Shown here: positions 1 through 12,400 of the stretch, in pieces
Layout: each line of letters begins with the position of its first letter
How positions within the stretch are numbered: the first letter of the stretch is position 1
NCBI GenBank assembly: GCA_013368315.1
Contig: JAACJM010000183.1
Coordinates: 1-64,000, forward strand
Source: Tetrapyrgos nigripes
Taxonomy: Eukaryota > Basidiomycota > Agaricomycetes > Agaricales > Campanellaceae
Direction of reading: 5' to 3'
DNA: 64,000 nt
Notes under the pieces: model-generated
Databases searched by the model: none
The model's input: only the letters and a program-made list of their open reading frames with translations
What the model was told of the DNA's origin: nothing
Translations under genes and position numbers: made by a program

Positions 1-1129
1 GCAAAAATCATGTCAATACGAGTGGAATCCTATTCTCGTGGTTTCAAGCCTACAAGTATCTGAAAGGACGAGATATCAGTACGATAAGGCAAGGAATAGC
101 GATGCACCAAGGCCCCAAATCTCCGGATATCTGTGCAGTAAAATGATATGTCAAAATATGCACACAACACTCTTTTGTTAGTCTCGAGTATCCAGACTAT
201 ATACACATCTTGACACACTTTGTGTGGTGTATATAGTCTGGTGCAAACCTAAGTATAGGCGCGGGGCAGCGCTGAAAAGTTATGACATAATCACCAGATA
301 TTCTCACGACCAATTTCCTTTCATTTTCGCTCCTAATTCCACTCAAAGAATATATATTATTTGATAAATATTTAGTGTGAACATTTCTGAGTCTACATGC
401 CAAAAATTACGAGCAGAAACGAAGCAGAACTCGCAAAAATACCCGAAGACCATTTCCGCGTCAACACAGCCACTTCCGCTCCAATCTTTTGGCTGCGCTT
501 TTGTCCCCTCCATAAGTAGTACTTCTAGCCTACCTCTCAAGCCAAAAATTTTTACGCATTTTACTCTGCTGTAAATACGTATATCTAAGAAAAATTGGAG
601 TAATTTGGTGCGGAAATGCGCATGCCTTTGTGTTGCCGGCGTTGATTATGTAATAACTTTGCAGCACTGCCTGCGCTGCGAGATTACCATAAGACTGCTC
701 TTTTGTTCAGGCAAACTGTCCATGATGCCTGCGCTGCGAGATTACCATAAGACTGCTCTTTTGTTCAGGCAAACTGTCCATGATACGATAGGCAGTCCTT
801 ATCACAATGAATGCAGTGTAAACTAATGTCGAGATGCAAAGCACATATGAAGACTAAGATCTAAGACTCAATCAGAGACTCGAAGACCACTTACCTATAC
901 AATGAACGAATTCCTAACTACTATTTTTGCACCAGTAATGCTCTAAGAAATGTCGTTACAGAAGAAGTTCATCATCTTTTTGGCGACGGCCCTCAAACTT
1001 TGTCGACGCACTCCTGAGATGCTAAAGCTGAATTCTACCAAGTTTCAGCTTTTCCCGGGAGGGGTAAGCGGGATGCCAGAGGCTCCCGAAGAGACCTTCG
1101 ATTTTAGCAGGAAGTGCACTATGTGACAG
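1..1129. other. Gene-free AT-rich stretch at the left edge
   Basis: No reading frame here has splice-consistent coding character or a motif I recognise. The only clear structure is the 58-bp tandem duplication at 671-786. The short frames present on both strands look random. Confidence 0.5.
671..786. repeat. 58-bp tandem duplication (two copies)
   Basis: The unit beginning CTGCGCTGCGAGATTACCAT at 671 is repeated at 729. The two copies are identical over 56 bases (671-726 and 729-784). Perfect identity suggests a recent local duplication. No function is apparent. Confidence 0.9.
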
Positions 1130-1290
1130 GGTGTGACAAAAAGCCGCGTAGGGTCCCCGACTCCGACCGAAGGGAGGAGAGGGACGTGTCCCACCTAGGC
1201 TTGGTTCCATCCGTTCTTTTCGAACTCCGGCTGCAGTTCGTCAGAACGGCTGGTACTTTTGGGCGTCGTTTTGGGAGCTTGGCGTGGGAA
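1130..1290. repeat. Dispersed repeat copy (shared with 2390-2514)
   Basis: Two blocks recur elsewhere. The block CCCCGACTCCGACCGAAGGG at about 1157 is repeated in the same orientation near 2479 and, diverged, near 8931. The block at 1250-1287 is the reverse complement of 2391-2430 (core CTCCCAAAACGACGCCCAAA). The piece GGTTCCATCCGTTCT near 1202 is the reverse complement of a segment near 9860. This is part of a low-to-middle copy family also seen at 8.9, 9.8 and 15.6 kb. No coding content. Confidence 0.7.
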
Positions 1291-1456
1291 TGAGGACTTA
1301 TAAACTTTTCTCAAACTCTCGTGTACATCAACGTTGCAAAATGCTTTTCTTCCTCCTCAACTGCTGTGCAACACTTAAACGTCGACATATTTCCTGCTGT
1401 ACTGGTCTGCTACGATATTTGGAACTTCTCGTGGCCGTCTATTTTGGAAACACGAA

Positions 1457-1861
1457 TAGGGAACAGCACGGGGATCCCGCGGGGAAAAAATTCTGACCCG
1501 TCCCCGTCCCCGTCAAAACCCGTCCCCGCCCTCACGGGTCACGGGGATTCAACGGGACAGACGGGGAAGAGGCAAAACCCGCGGGTTCACGGGTACCCCT
1601 ACATACATATCACTACTATGAAGCATGAGGACTTTTTTTCGCAATTGTGTAGTATGTAATCTACTTACCTATGACTCTGCCTGAAGGTTCCTGTAAATAA
1701 TTATTCCAACATCAACTTTCTGTAGTACCAGGCGGCGGGTTGTGTACCCGTGTGACGGGTCACGGGTTTGGCGCGGGATGAGAGAAGCAGCCCCGTCCCC
1801 GTCCCCGCCATACCCCGTCCCCGCGACCCGTCATTTCCCCGCGGACCCGTGCTATTCCCTA
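1457..1861. mobile_element. 405-bp non-autonomous hAT-type MITE, GC-rich
   Basis: The left end reads TAGGGAACAGCACGGGG and the right end, reverse-complemented, reads TAGGGAATAGCACGGGT, followed on both sides by CCGCGGGGAAA, so the terminal inverted repeats are about 27 bp. The element is flanked by a perfect 8-bp direct repeat AACACGAA (1449-1456 and 1862-1869). A TAGGG terminus with an 8-bp duplication is characteristic of hAT elements. The interior consists of repeated CCCGTCCCCG and ACGGGT words on both strands and encodes nothing. A related fragment lies near 43108-43175. Confidence 0.88.
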
Positions 1862-2389
1862 AACACGAAGACTTCAAAACCCAAAATGGCTGATACCTAC
1901 GCGCTGTGCCGTTGAAGTGTAAAACACATCACGATTCTGGGAACTACTTGAATGCTTGACTTATGGCCTGCTTCCCCTTTAATGGAGGCTATCCTTGACT
2001 TGCTGACTGATTTGTTACCTTTGATTGGGCCCTATTCCTTTGCCAAAAGCTGGTTTTGGTGTGAGGCAGTGACCTTTCTCTACCTATCTATCCCATCTCA
2101 TGGTTATGGTGACATGGTCTATCACTATTAGGTTCTTATTTGAATGACTACTGAACTCCCTTTTCTCACTGATACCCTTTCATTGCCAACTTTGTCAAAA
2201 CTTTGCCAAATCTGCATATGGGTCAGAAAAAGTTCTAATAATCATTCCATTCGCATGTCAGTACATTCTTCTAATGAATATCTTACTTCCAGATACCTTT
2301 TTCCTGTGAGTAAACGACTATTAGCGTCTGCAGCGGTCTCGCTGCTCTCTGGACACGCAGCGAAAATAAAATATTTACAAGTTCAAATT

Positions 2390-2514
2390 CCCACGCCGAG
2401 CTCCCAAAACGACGCCCAAAAGTACCAGTCTGTTGGGAATCTTGGCCCCATTCAAAGTCCGCCAGGCCATGTGAGATCCCCGACTCCGACCGAAGGGAGG
2501 AGAGGGACTAGACT
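2390..2514. repeat. Dispersed repeat, left part; target of the 6-kb element
   Basis: This is a copy of the family at 1130-1290, 9690 and 15600. It is interrupted at 2515; the continuation lies at 8528 (CGTTCCCAGCCGGTTGG). The rejoined flanks match, in reverse complement, the uninterrupted paralogue at about 15648-15682, where the words ACTGGGAATGAGTCTA and GTCCC are contiguous. That supports the insertion boundaries of the neighbouring element. Confidence 0.7.
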
Positions 2515-5500
2515 CAAGGGGGTTCGGATACTGCGGACCGGTACACTCCGGGGTCGGTCGGTTGGAGGTCCGTGGGCCACTAAAAAATTTTTGATGCATA
2601 ATATTTTTGGGCTTCGTAGACGCCGAAAAGAGCTGGATAGTGCAAATAAAATGATTTTACATCCCTTCCCGACAGTTTGAGCAATAAAGATGAGTAAAAG
2701 TAAGCTATTATAGGTGTAAAGCTGGTGCGGCGGCGAGGATAGGTCATGTAAGACGGAAAATCAAATATCCTCATTGGCTGGCCGGCGTCCACTCCATCAG
2801 TGTACTCGCAAGAAAAAACGGTAATGATTGACTCGGATGAGGAGCTTCCTCCTCAGGAATCAGTAAGTACTAGGAAATAAATCATCTTAACTGTAATTGA
2901 TGGATGTATAGATCCCCATTATCAATGGCATTGCCAAATGTCCATGGTGCGACACGGACGTGTCAGTTGGTGCAGCAGGAATCGCAAACTTGTACAAAAA
3001 ACATTTGAAGAAGGGTAGATGCAACAACCAATGCCAGAAAGAGAAGGAAAAAAGACGACCTAGACAGAAAGGACCCCTTTTCGCATGGATGAAGCCAAAG
3101 CCAAAGGCCAATCCATCGACTGTCTCAGCTCCGTTACCCATTCCCTCCAGCAGTAACCCGAGCAACTCATCCTCTCCTATTCCCGCAATCACTCCTCCTA
3201 TTGCTACATCGTCTCCTGAACCGCCATACCTCGCAGTACTGAAAGACTATACGGCTCGCTTGTCTCTTGATGTCCCTGAAGCGACGGAGACTGATTACTT
3301 GGCAAGCTTCTGCAATCCCGAACATTTATTTGGTCAGAGGGATGTCGATGTGCGAGAGATGTGGGAGGAGGGTGTCAACAGAAAGATGCATGTGTTTCAG
3401 GGACTCACTGTTGGTCAAATGGCTGCTCTGATACGTCGGGGACCAATGGGAGTGCAAGCCTTCTATTCCTTCGTCAAGTATTTCGTTGAGAAGGGTGTCG
3501 ATCCTGTGCTGTTTGAGCTGAGAGTGGAATGTCTGATTGAAGCAATGCGGCCAAGGTGAGCATAATTCGGACAAAATCTATTGTAAAGACTGACCCAAAA
3601 ATTCTATCATACAGGCTGGTACCTGAAGCTCCCCAATCTCCTCACAGTCATACACCTACAAGTGACACCATGATCGATCTAACCACGGAGGTCGATGAGC
3701 ACACACGACATCTATGCGAAGGATACACACTCACCTTTGCTGCTGGAAAATCTCCCTATACACACTATCCATTTGCAATGCACCATCATCATACACTCCC
3801 ATGGCGTCCTTTCGTAAACAATAATGATCAACTTACCATACGGTCACGAGAATGCACGATTTACACTCCTGGGGACCATTCTGCGTGTACCAGTTGCCAA
3901 CGGTTAGAAAAGAATGACATCTTGATTCGCATCATGGAGCGAGCAGAGGAAGGGGTGGAGGAGAGCACTATGTCGTCGTATTATGCGCACGTACATTGGG
4001 TTGAGAAGGTGGACAGGAAAAACCGTCAGATCAATACACTCAAACTTCGAGGGCTTAACAACTCACGTCTCCTTGATGGCCGTGCCTCCGCACTTGATAG
4101 GTACAAGAGCTTTGTGCGAGGTTTGAAGGATGGCAGGGTGGAACATGTGGATCGGTTGATCCGTGTTGGTTTGAAGCGGCAGCTGGGTATTGGAGGGTTG
4201 ATAGACCTCTACGAGAGGGCGGCTGTGGGAGCTTATCATCCTCGTTCGTACGCAGAGAAGGACTATCTGAAGGGGCTGGTAAATTTACGTCTTGGAGGGG
4301 TACGCATGGCACATTTTGCTCACCGTGCAGAAGGTCTTCCTTCTGTTTCCACATTGCGAGCCCACTCTACCACAAAACCCCTTGTTCCATCCTCATCCTC
4401 AGTCTCCCAAACAGAGATCCAACAGAACGTCGAAATTGTCTTGAACCCTCGGGAGCTTGACTTCGTTCGTAGCCAAACCAAGGAGAAGATTGTTCATGCA
4501 AATCTTCAAATTGACGAGCTTGCTGTTGAGCGTCGAATGCGTTACAGTAACCAGCTAAACAAGTTTCTTGGGGCCTGTCGGGAGCATGGGAAGTTGGTCT
4601 CTCTAGACTTCAACAGTATGGAGGAGCTGGATGAGTTGTACCGCGCTATTGATGGTGGTGAGGTGCATGAAGCACACGAGGTAAGCCTCAAATTCTCACG
4701 CGGAATGACATTGCTTCTGATCTCCTTTTAATTGCCTTTTCACGTCTACCAGGCAACTGTAGGCGCCGTAGGGATTTTTACAAGTAATAAACGACTATAT
4801 AACTGTCGTCCGGTACTCATATCTGGCACCTGTAAACGAGAGGATGCCCCCGAACACGCGAAAGTCATCAGAACACTTCTTGATGCAGTCCGGTCCAAAA
4901 AATCCCTCATTGGACTGCGTATCGTCTCAGTTGCCTCTGATGGTGAACCCAACCGAGGAAAATCTCTCAATTTACTATTCATGTCCTCCGAATTATCCCC
5001 TCAATCTCCAATCTACAATTTGCTTCATCCCTTGAAGTACATGAACCTTTTGGTGGGAGACGATGATATAACTATTGAAAAAGACAACCCACACAACTGC
5101 AAGCGAGAACGAGGGCATTTGATACGTGCTCGAGGCTTTGAAGTACTTGGTACCCAGATCACACCCACCATTCTCAAATCCCACCTACTCAGTGCAGGCC
5201 ACTCCGAAATTCACGTCAACTCTATCTTTAAACCCGATGATCTCCAGGATGTACCCCTTGCATATCAGCTGCTTCGTGACCTGTGGGCTCTAAGCCCGGA
5301 GACAGACACTCAGAATCCTCGCATTCGTTCTGAGAGAGCTGCTATCAAATTAGTGGGCACACTCTTTTACGAATATCTCCTCCTACCGTGGATCTGCATC
5401 GATTTCAGCCTCTCGGAACAGCTCACTCGGTTGAGTGCCGGTGCTTTCCTCCTGTTGGCAATGTACCGTCAGCATGGAAAGAGATTTATTCCGACACTCC

Positions 5501-8500
5501 TCTATCAGGATCTCATGATCACCATCAAGAACGTCTTCTTCTGCGTGGCAAAGGCAAAAGTTGATGACCCTGACGGCGAATTCTGGCTATGCTTGCTAGG
5601 AACTAACCGTCTGGAGATCCTCTTTGGTATCCTTCGCTCTGTAGTTGGAAATGACTGCAATGTTGATATTTTTCAACTGGTCTATCGTATTACCGGCAGT
5701 GTCGAACTTGCGAACATTCTTGCGAGATATCCAGAATGGGACAAAACTTCACGTCGTCTCCACCTTCCACCTGTTGGCGCTGATGGCAAGGTTCTCCTTG
5801 ACTCCGCCGTAGATCATCTCGCACCAGGATTATGGAAAGCAGATGTACATGTCAAATTTGTTTCTCTTGTCACATGTTGGAAAGCAGGCCTTACTCGGGT
5901 ACTACAGGGTTTCCCGAGTTGCAAAGTCTATTTGACGAGCTTGACGCTGATGTACGGAATGTTGACATCCTCAAACCACTTGGAGAGCTCCTCGTTAACC
6001 GTAAACTTGATGAAGACGACAACGAGGATGGCGACATGGTACCAATACAGGCTGAGCCCACAGATGCCGATGCCAGTCCTGCTGTAGATGTTTTTGGGGA
6101 AGATTCGGGTATTCGTCAGTTCGAGGACACTGCAGCGGATGAGGAGGAAAACGAAGATATACCGGAGCGACGGTTTAGCACCAAATTGGACATAGGCGAT
6201 GGCAAAATGGTCAACAAGTCTCGATTACTTAGTACATACGCCCGAGTTCGCAGACAAGACCCCACATCAACGGACAGAAAACGACGAGTTATCCAAATGA
6301 GTCGGTTCTCCACATCCATTGTCACTCCCCATGTCCCAAACATCATCGACAGCTCCACTGGCATGGAAGGTCCGAGTCTAATGGTCAGCGAACCCATTGC
6401 ATCAATCCTATCATGCGAGGATCAATTCTTCCTTTGTATTGGTGAGGTCATTGATATCCATACCCGAAATGGACCAGTGGACGACATTTTCGTAGACGAC
6501 CTGCTTGAAGAAGGAGTGACAGTCCAGTATCAGCTCTTGCATATCAAACCAGCAACAGAGGAAAATGACCCCACCAGACAGAATGATTGGCGCTCGTCTC
6601 CTGCCACACATATCCACCCAGTATGCTTTGACATCCCAGGACATCTGGTCCAACCACTGAATCCAATGCTCGTGACACCTGACGATCCCGCACAAAAATC
6701 CTTCTACCTATTTCGCAGCGATGTTCTCCGAGCACTTGCTGAGACATTACTCAACAAGCTGGCTGAACTTGGTGAAGGCCGTGCACATAAAATTCCAAAG
6801 ACACCTCGTTCTCAATTTTTTCCCTATTGGACAACTGGAGGTATGTCTTTCAACCTTGTACTCCGAAGAAAAGCATTCACTAGCGATATCAGGTGAAGCA
6901 GCGTTCTTGTGTGAGCATGACGGCATTGGGCATGGTGACATTGAGGGTTACTTCACCTGTCCATCGTGTACTGACCCGGTCGTATATCTTGACTCATCGA
7001 AACCTCAAGCCATTCTCAAACACATTGGGGCCCATGTCCTTAACGCACCTTCCACACTTTGTTCATCTGAACCATGCTGTTTCTGCTTATCGTCATCACC
7101 ACAATGTCAAATTTACTTGAACAAAAAAGGCGGCATCAGTCGGAAACTCACTCGTTGTCCAGTCTTCGAGAGCTTCAAAGGCTTCAGCTATGCCGCAGCT
7201 TCCAAATCAACGAAATCCAACCCTTGCACAAACGTCCCGGTCAAATGTGAAGCCTGCGCGCGCATAAATGCCAACTCACCTGCTGTCTGTAAATACAACC
7301 TCGAGGAGCATTACAAGAAACGTCATCCAAATACTGATAGTTCTGGTATAGCGATAATCTCACGAAGTGAGAGGCAAGCCATGGAAGGTCGCTTACAGAG
7401 ATCGCAAGAAGGTACCTAAACCTCGTGGAAAGAAGAAGGAGCAGGAGGCGCGTGGTCCCATTCCTATATCTCAAGGCCATGCTACTCGCATGACATACCG
7501 GTGAGTTGAAAAGTCATTCTATTCTTTGACTCTGATACATATACAGATGGCACAGCACTACCGATCTTCAAGAGGGCGATGACGGTAATTATGAGAATGA
7601 CGGTGGTGATGGTGAGGACGAGGGAGACGATCTCGATGACGAGGAACTTGAAGATATACCAGAAGAGGGTGAGGAAGGGTGAGTTTTGTACCTGTCCGAA
7701 GGTCTATTCACGCAAACGTCAGTTTCATGGTTTTAGGAGAAAAGACACAGATTTCGACTCACTTGAAGACGACGATATCGACCGCATACTACTCTCTGAT
7801 GCACTACTCTTCCAAGTACCGAACCCCAGGTCTAACTCCAGCCCTTCATCCAATCCAATGCCGATACAAACTGTCGAGGAAGGTCCTATGACAGCGGAAG
7901 ATGCCAGCAACCTTGAAGGTTGTTCCAGTGTCAGCAGAGGGTCCAATGAGCTAGAAAGCAGCACGACATACCAAGGAGACAAACGTGCTATTTCGGACGC
8001 CCATATTGACGGTCATTCGCACAGAGTAGAGGTGAGACAATACCTGTAAATGTCGAAGAATTATCAATGCAGGAGGACAACACACGCAAATCACAGCGTA
8101 CCAAAAGGCCCAGAGTGACAGAAGGTAACGATATCTTCGTATGTGTGTGCGGGGTGGTTGTCCAAGATGGAGAGAAGTCGACCGACGTTGCAGCTTGTTG
8201 CAGCAACCGAGGATGTACTACAAAATGGGTGAGTGCTACTATTACTTCCATTTTTGCGTCAGAAAACTCACCTTTGGGTTCCCACATCATAGTACCACCG
8301 TATATGTGTGCAGCTGGATGAGTTTGTGCCGTCTGGCTGGCTGTGCGAGGTTTGTGAGGCAGAGAGAGGTTGGTCTCAGAAACGTGGAAGGCGAAATTGA
8401 TGACGCATACATTACATAAGCTTCCTTTTATGGAAGGTCGGTTGGTCGGTCGGTCTGCTCAAGGTCCTTAAAAAATTTTTCGAGGTTATGTAATAAAATA

Positions 8501-8519
8501 AAATTTTCGAACCCCCTTG
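2515..8519 (+). mobile_element. 6.0-kb DNA transposon, probably P-element-like
   Basis: The ends are CAAGGGGGTTCG and CGAACCCCCTTG, a 12-bp inverted repeat. They are flanked by the direct repeat ACTAGACT (2507-2514 and 8520-8527). Because the target is partly palindromic, a 10-bp duplication GACTAGACTC with AAGG/CCTT ends is also possible. Subterminal direct repeats of GGTCGGT words followed by GGTCC and AAAAAATTTTT occur at about 2548-2600 and 8437-8480. The element holds one gene (2824-8400). CA ends, an 8-bp duplication and the encoded motifs fit the P superfamily best. An empty paralogous target at about 15650 supports the borders. This copy has two frameshifts. Confidence 0.78.
2824..8400 (+). 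pseudogene. Large P-element-type transposase-like gene, two frameshifts
   Basis: I infer nine exons: 2824-2862, 2912-3555, 3615-4680, 4753-6840, 6893-7500, 7547-7678, 7737-8031, 8073-8228 and 8314-8400. Exon 2 opens with a CPWC...H...C zinc finger (about residues 20-45). The core has SVASDGEPNRGK (candidate first catalytic Asp), LVGDDDITIEKDNPHNCKRE, and GTNRLEILFGILRS (candidate catalytic Glu; compare the glutamate-FG-R block of P/THAP9 transposases). An acidic stretch follows (about 7570-7680). The C-terminus has CVCG...CCSNRGC...GWLCEVCE, a PHD-like cysteine pattern. The frame shifts near 5905-5920 and again near 7385-7400 without a fitting intron, so this copy is probably inactive unless these are sequencing errors. 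Similar long proteins are known to me from many Agaricomycetes, but I cannot name the family with certainty. Confidence 0.7.
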
Positions 8520-9100
8520 ACTAGACTCGTTCCCAGCCGGTTGGTAGAAAAGCGCCCTGGGGGAGTTTGAATGGGGGCGCGATCACCAACCGACTGGTAT
8601 CATATGTCGTCGGTTAGGACCCCTACCCCGTGGGAGAAAGGACTTAGCCATATTTTGGCGTTGTTTTAGGCTGCCGCTGCGAGGAGGGTGCATTTCGTAG
8701 GGAGTAGCTATGTTCTTTCGCTCTGGGGAAACATTATACAATGAGAAGTATGTAATCAAGCGTAATAAGAGTTAGTTTGACAATTATTCACTCCTCGTCC
8801 GAGCCGTCCGAGTCATTTTCAAGGCTCGTATCGACTTCCACCTCTACGACATCCATATCCAGCGCAATGTCCTCCTCATTCTCCAGTGTAACCTTCTCCC
8901 ACGGGGTAGGGGTCCTAATCGACGACATCCCCGACTCCGGACCGAAGGGACAGGAGGAGGGACGTGTCACACCGATCGATCAACAAATTCGGGTTCTGAA
9001 AATTTAAATGGCAATTCCCGCATGAGGTCATTGTTTTCAGCGTTCCATTGGCTTCTACGCTTTACCACCATGACTCTCTCGCAATGCCTCGGTCTTGCTG
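8520..9100. repeat. Dispersed repeat: right flank of the 6-kb element plus a diverged copy
   Basis: 8528-8640 continues the repeat interrupted at 2515. From about 8928 a second, diverged copy has ATCCCCGACTCCGGACCGAAGG, GGGACGTGTC and ACCGATCGATCA, then GCATGAGGTCATTG, GCGTTCCATTGG and TTACCACCATGACTCTCTC. The same word order occurs at 9893-10010. No gene is seen. Confidence 0.65.
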
Positions 9101-9689
9101 CCAGCGCGTGCCCATTATTCCTTGCTCAACGTTGTCAGAGCTCTTGCAACTTTTGTCTGCTATCGACCTATTGCATCTCCACCAGCATGTAGTAGACCAT
9201 ACAGCTCCGAACAAGCAATCTAAAATATTGAGAGCTCGTTTCAAAGCCGATGTTATTGCCGAAAAGCTACTTTATTCAGAGAATTTTGTCTACAGCTTTC
9301 TTGTTTGCTCACGAATATGAAGCAAAGTGTCAAGTAATGGACCGCGCTTTCAGTGAGGGCTTTTGTCGTCTGTTCAGTGAAAAGGTTTTATATTCAATGG
9401 TTCAGTCTGGGTGCTGTCAGAACCGATCAATTCATTCCGACTCCAGATGTAACCAACAATCATCACAAATCCTAATTTTTGATCCCATTGATTTGTATCG
9501 ACCGCAGTTTTTGGAGGAATGAGATTGGTGGCCTGAGTTTGAAGACATGGAGAGTAATGGTCCTATACTGCGGAGTGTTAATTGGTCAATTGCGTGGGCT
9601 GCTTTATGGTGCATGAGTGGAAATGTTTTTGGAGCTACGCTGCTAGTAGTGAGTACTAGTACTGTCAGGGTCCAGGGAACTTGCATATA
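9101..9689. other. No recognisable gene
   Basis: Short frames only, on both strands, without splice-consistent extension or recognisable motifs. Confidence 0.45.
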
Positions 9690-10015
9690 TGTCTGACCCA
9701 GTTTAACACCGTGACCGAATGACTTGATTTTCGAACCTCAACTTGATGAACTGCTGCTGAGTTCAATTGGGCTTACAACGGAGTTGGGGACTGGCGCACA
9801 AGTTGCGCCGCTAAGAATTTGACACCAGCCGTTCTGTCGAACGACTGGCAGAGTTTGAACTGAATGGATGGAACCGAGCCTAGAGAGGGATGTGTCCCAC
9901 CGATCGATCAGCCAGTCCTGGCAAGGGGGGTTTAAATTTTGAAACGGAGATCTCCACATGAGGTCATTGCGTTCCATTGGTTTCATGTTACCACCATGAC
10001 TCTCTCCCAACTGGG
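9690..10015. repeat. Dispersed repeat copy
   Basis: Shares with 15590-15785 the words GGGGACTGGC, GTCCCACCGATCGATCAGC, CTGGCAAGGGGGGTTTAAAT, GAAACGGAGATCTC and CATGAGGTCATT, in the same order and orientation. A diverged copy lies at 8928-9090. The unit is about 200-300 bp, without clear inverted ends and non-coding, so it may be a SINE or MITE-like family. Confidence 0.75.
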
Positions 10016-10189
10016 GTAAAGAGCCATCGCTTCGCGTGGCAAGCTACGAGGCCTGTTCAATAAAGTCAAAAATTTACTCTTATATTGACTACGCTGCAGC
10101 CACTGAGAGAAGGAGAGCTAAAACAGCAAAAGATGATTTGAAGACAAACAGTGATACGTGAAAAATCAGTGTTCAAAAATCATACCTAC

Positions 10190-10517
10190 CCATGTTGCAA
10201 GACAAATCCCAACACAATACCGACATCGAAGCGTGAAGTGTACCTCACCATCTTCATCACTCATGCAATCACTGCCAAAAGGTGAATCACTCCTCCTCCT
10301 GGGTCCATCGTCGTCAGGCGTTAGAATCATATTCATTGCCATATGCATTCGTCCGAGTATGGACCTGTTGAGCCCAGCAGAGAAGCATTGGCACAGATGG
10401 GCCTCTGAGCAATGAGGTTCCGAGGGCAATTTGGGAAAGCCGCTATACCATTCCCAAGCTTCTGGGCTGATTGGCTCAATCACTGAGCTGGGGATGCGTA
10501 ATGAAGAGAGCTTGAAG
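10190..10517 (-). CDS. Possible exon of an unrecognised gene
   Basis: A minus-strand frame stays open between a plausible acceptor (CAG before the codons for DITGFKLSSLRI) and a plausible donor (ATGGGTAGGTATG at about 10190). The peptide is varied in composition and includes ISPEAWEWYSGFPKLP, a CQCF motif and an acidic DPDDDG-like segment. I do not recognise it. Flanking exons could not be placed with confidence, so this may be a remnant. Confidence 0.25.
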
Positions 10518-10519
10518 CC

Positions 10520-11600
10520 AGTGATGTCCTGCACAAACACAAAAGAAAGGTGGAAAAAGGGGTGCCTTTTAAGAAACACAGAATTAAAAAATCCAAAGCA
10601 ACAGTCTTGAAATGAGCATCAGACATTGGACAAAAGAACAACGGGAGGCTACTTCTGGAATAGCAGTGAATAATAAATTTGCAGATGTAAAGCTTCCTGT
10701 CATGCAAAAAACAAACACTCAGTACATAGAGATGGAGACGAAAAAATCAAAGAAATGTGCCACTGCTATTGTAGAAGTTTAGTTCAAACATGCTCCTTCA
10801 ACCACAATTTTATCAGAGCAAGTCTAGGATAGGTTTCTGTGGGTTTCAGCACAGATATTCCAGCGATTGGGACTGGCAGACGGAAAGAGAAAGAGAGCCT
10901 AAGAAGATGGGATAGAGAAACAGGACCGATCAATTGGTAGGAGTAGGCATCCAAAGGGAGGAGCCATGTCACAAGTGTGTATTATTTGCGATTTGGGGTA
11001 TGCAAACACTGCTTGGAGTCAGGTAGAATCAAGGGTTGCTGCAGAACAAGAGTCCTGAGAGAATGCCGACGTCACAGTTTGTCGACAAATCCTTGGGAAA
11101 AGGAGGACTTGACGAAAGAGAGGCAAGAATTACAACTTGAGGCGAATGCAAGCTTGAGGAGTGGAGGAATAGGGCAGTGGAGGTTGTCAACGCTGGCAGT
11201 GAAAACGACGCACTGACGTTTGCATGATGTTGTGGGTTGTGCCTAGACTGATCGGTTGTCGGCATCTCAGAGACCGGCAATAGAAATCTGAATGACCTAA
11301 CTTAAAGGCCTCGCGTTGTTCCGAGAAAGCCGTGAATGACGTCATGGGTCTCGACCGTGATTCCAGATGAGCGCTTGACGAGCGCCAATGCACAGGGGTG
11401 GGAGTTTGAACCCGTGGAAAAGATCGCTACGACATAAATTAACTCAGCCTAAAGGCCTCGTAATGTCTTCGTCTCGCCGCCAATGCTTGCCCTTTGTTTC
11501 TCATTCCAATGTTGTCTGAGTTGAGCAAATTTGACTGTGTGATCCATGTCAGTGGCCTCACTGAGTCTTCCTAACCTCTTTCAGCTGATACTGTTTGTCG
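10520..11600. other. No recognisable gene
   Basis: No frame with coding character or family motif. The sequence is unique within the window as far as I can see. Confidence 0.45.
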
Positions 11601-11602
11601 AT

Positions 11603-12400
11603 CAAAATGTCTGCATCATCACTTCTATGTATCCCTACCAGGAAAACTGCTGGGGTGGTACCAGGAGCTCCAACTCTTGGATTTAGCCTTCCCTACATAT
11701 ATTCTATCCTATAGATCATTCCAACAAGTAATAAAGAGCTTTGATTCTCAAAAAGTCGAAATCTCTGTATCATTACCCCTATGTATCCCTACCAGGAAAA
11801 CTGCTGGGGTGGTACCAGGGGCTCCGACTCTTGGATTTAGCCTTCCCTGGATCTATTTGATCCTATAGATCACTCCAATAAGTTATACAAAGATCATGCC
11901 AGTAAGTAATACAAAGCTTTGATTTCCAAAAAGTCGAAATGTCTGCATCATCACCCACATGTACCCCTACTAGGGAAACTGCTGGAGTGGTACATCAGGA
12001 AAAGGGTGTGTGAACTTTCAGGTTTTTGATGGTTGTCACACTTGTGAGTCAATTTCTCCAGATTTCCTTGATTCCTTGAGCTTGCCCAACTTCCTCCACA
12101 CTTCTTATCAGTGTCTCAAAAACCTTACATGGCTCAGAATGAAAGACTGATGAATGATGGGAATGAAGCCAGTAACTTGGAAAGGGAGAATGATTAGCTA
12201 GAAGACCAAGGTTACGGCCACCTTGTACACTGGTGAACTTTCGGGGTTATTTTGGCTGTACAACCAATCAAAACCACCATGCAATTTCCTGATGTACCAG
12301 GGGCTCCAACTCTTGGATTTAGCTTTCCCTGTATCTATTTGATCCCATAGATCAATCCAATAAGTAATAAAAGGCTTTAATATTCAAAAAGTCGAACTTT
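11603..12400. repeat. Degenerate tandem array, unit about 154 bp
   Basis: Successive copies share TATCCCTACCAGGAAAACTG, GGGGTGGTACCAGG, GGCTCC...ACTCTTGGATTTAGC, CTATAGATCA, CCAATAAGTAAT and CAAAAAGTCGAA. They begin near 11603, 11757 and 11937, and a partial fourth copy starts near 12297 after about 300 bp of other sequence. The copies diverge by substitutions and small indels. The array ends in the palindrome at 12356-12431 and abuts the Tc1 element. Confidence 0.75.

Noticed and set aside
2515..8519. 10-bp target duplication GACTAGACTC with AAGG/CCTT ends
   Set aside because: Equally compatible with the bases because the target is palindromic, but CA ends with an 8-bp duplication agree with the encoded P-like motifs. 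Kept as an alternative.
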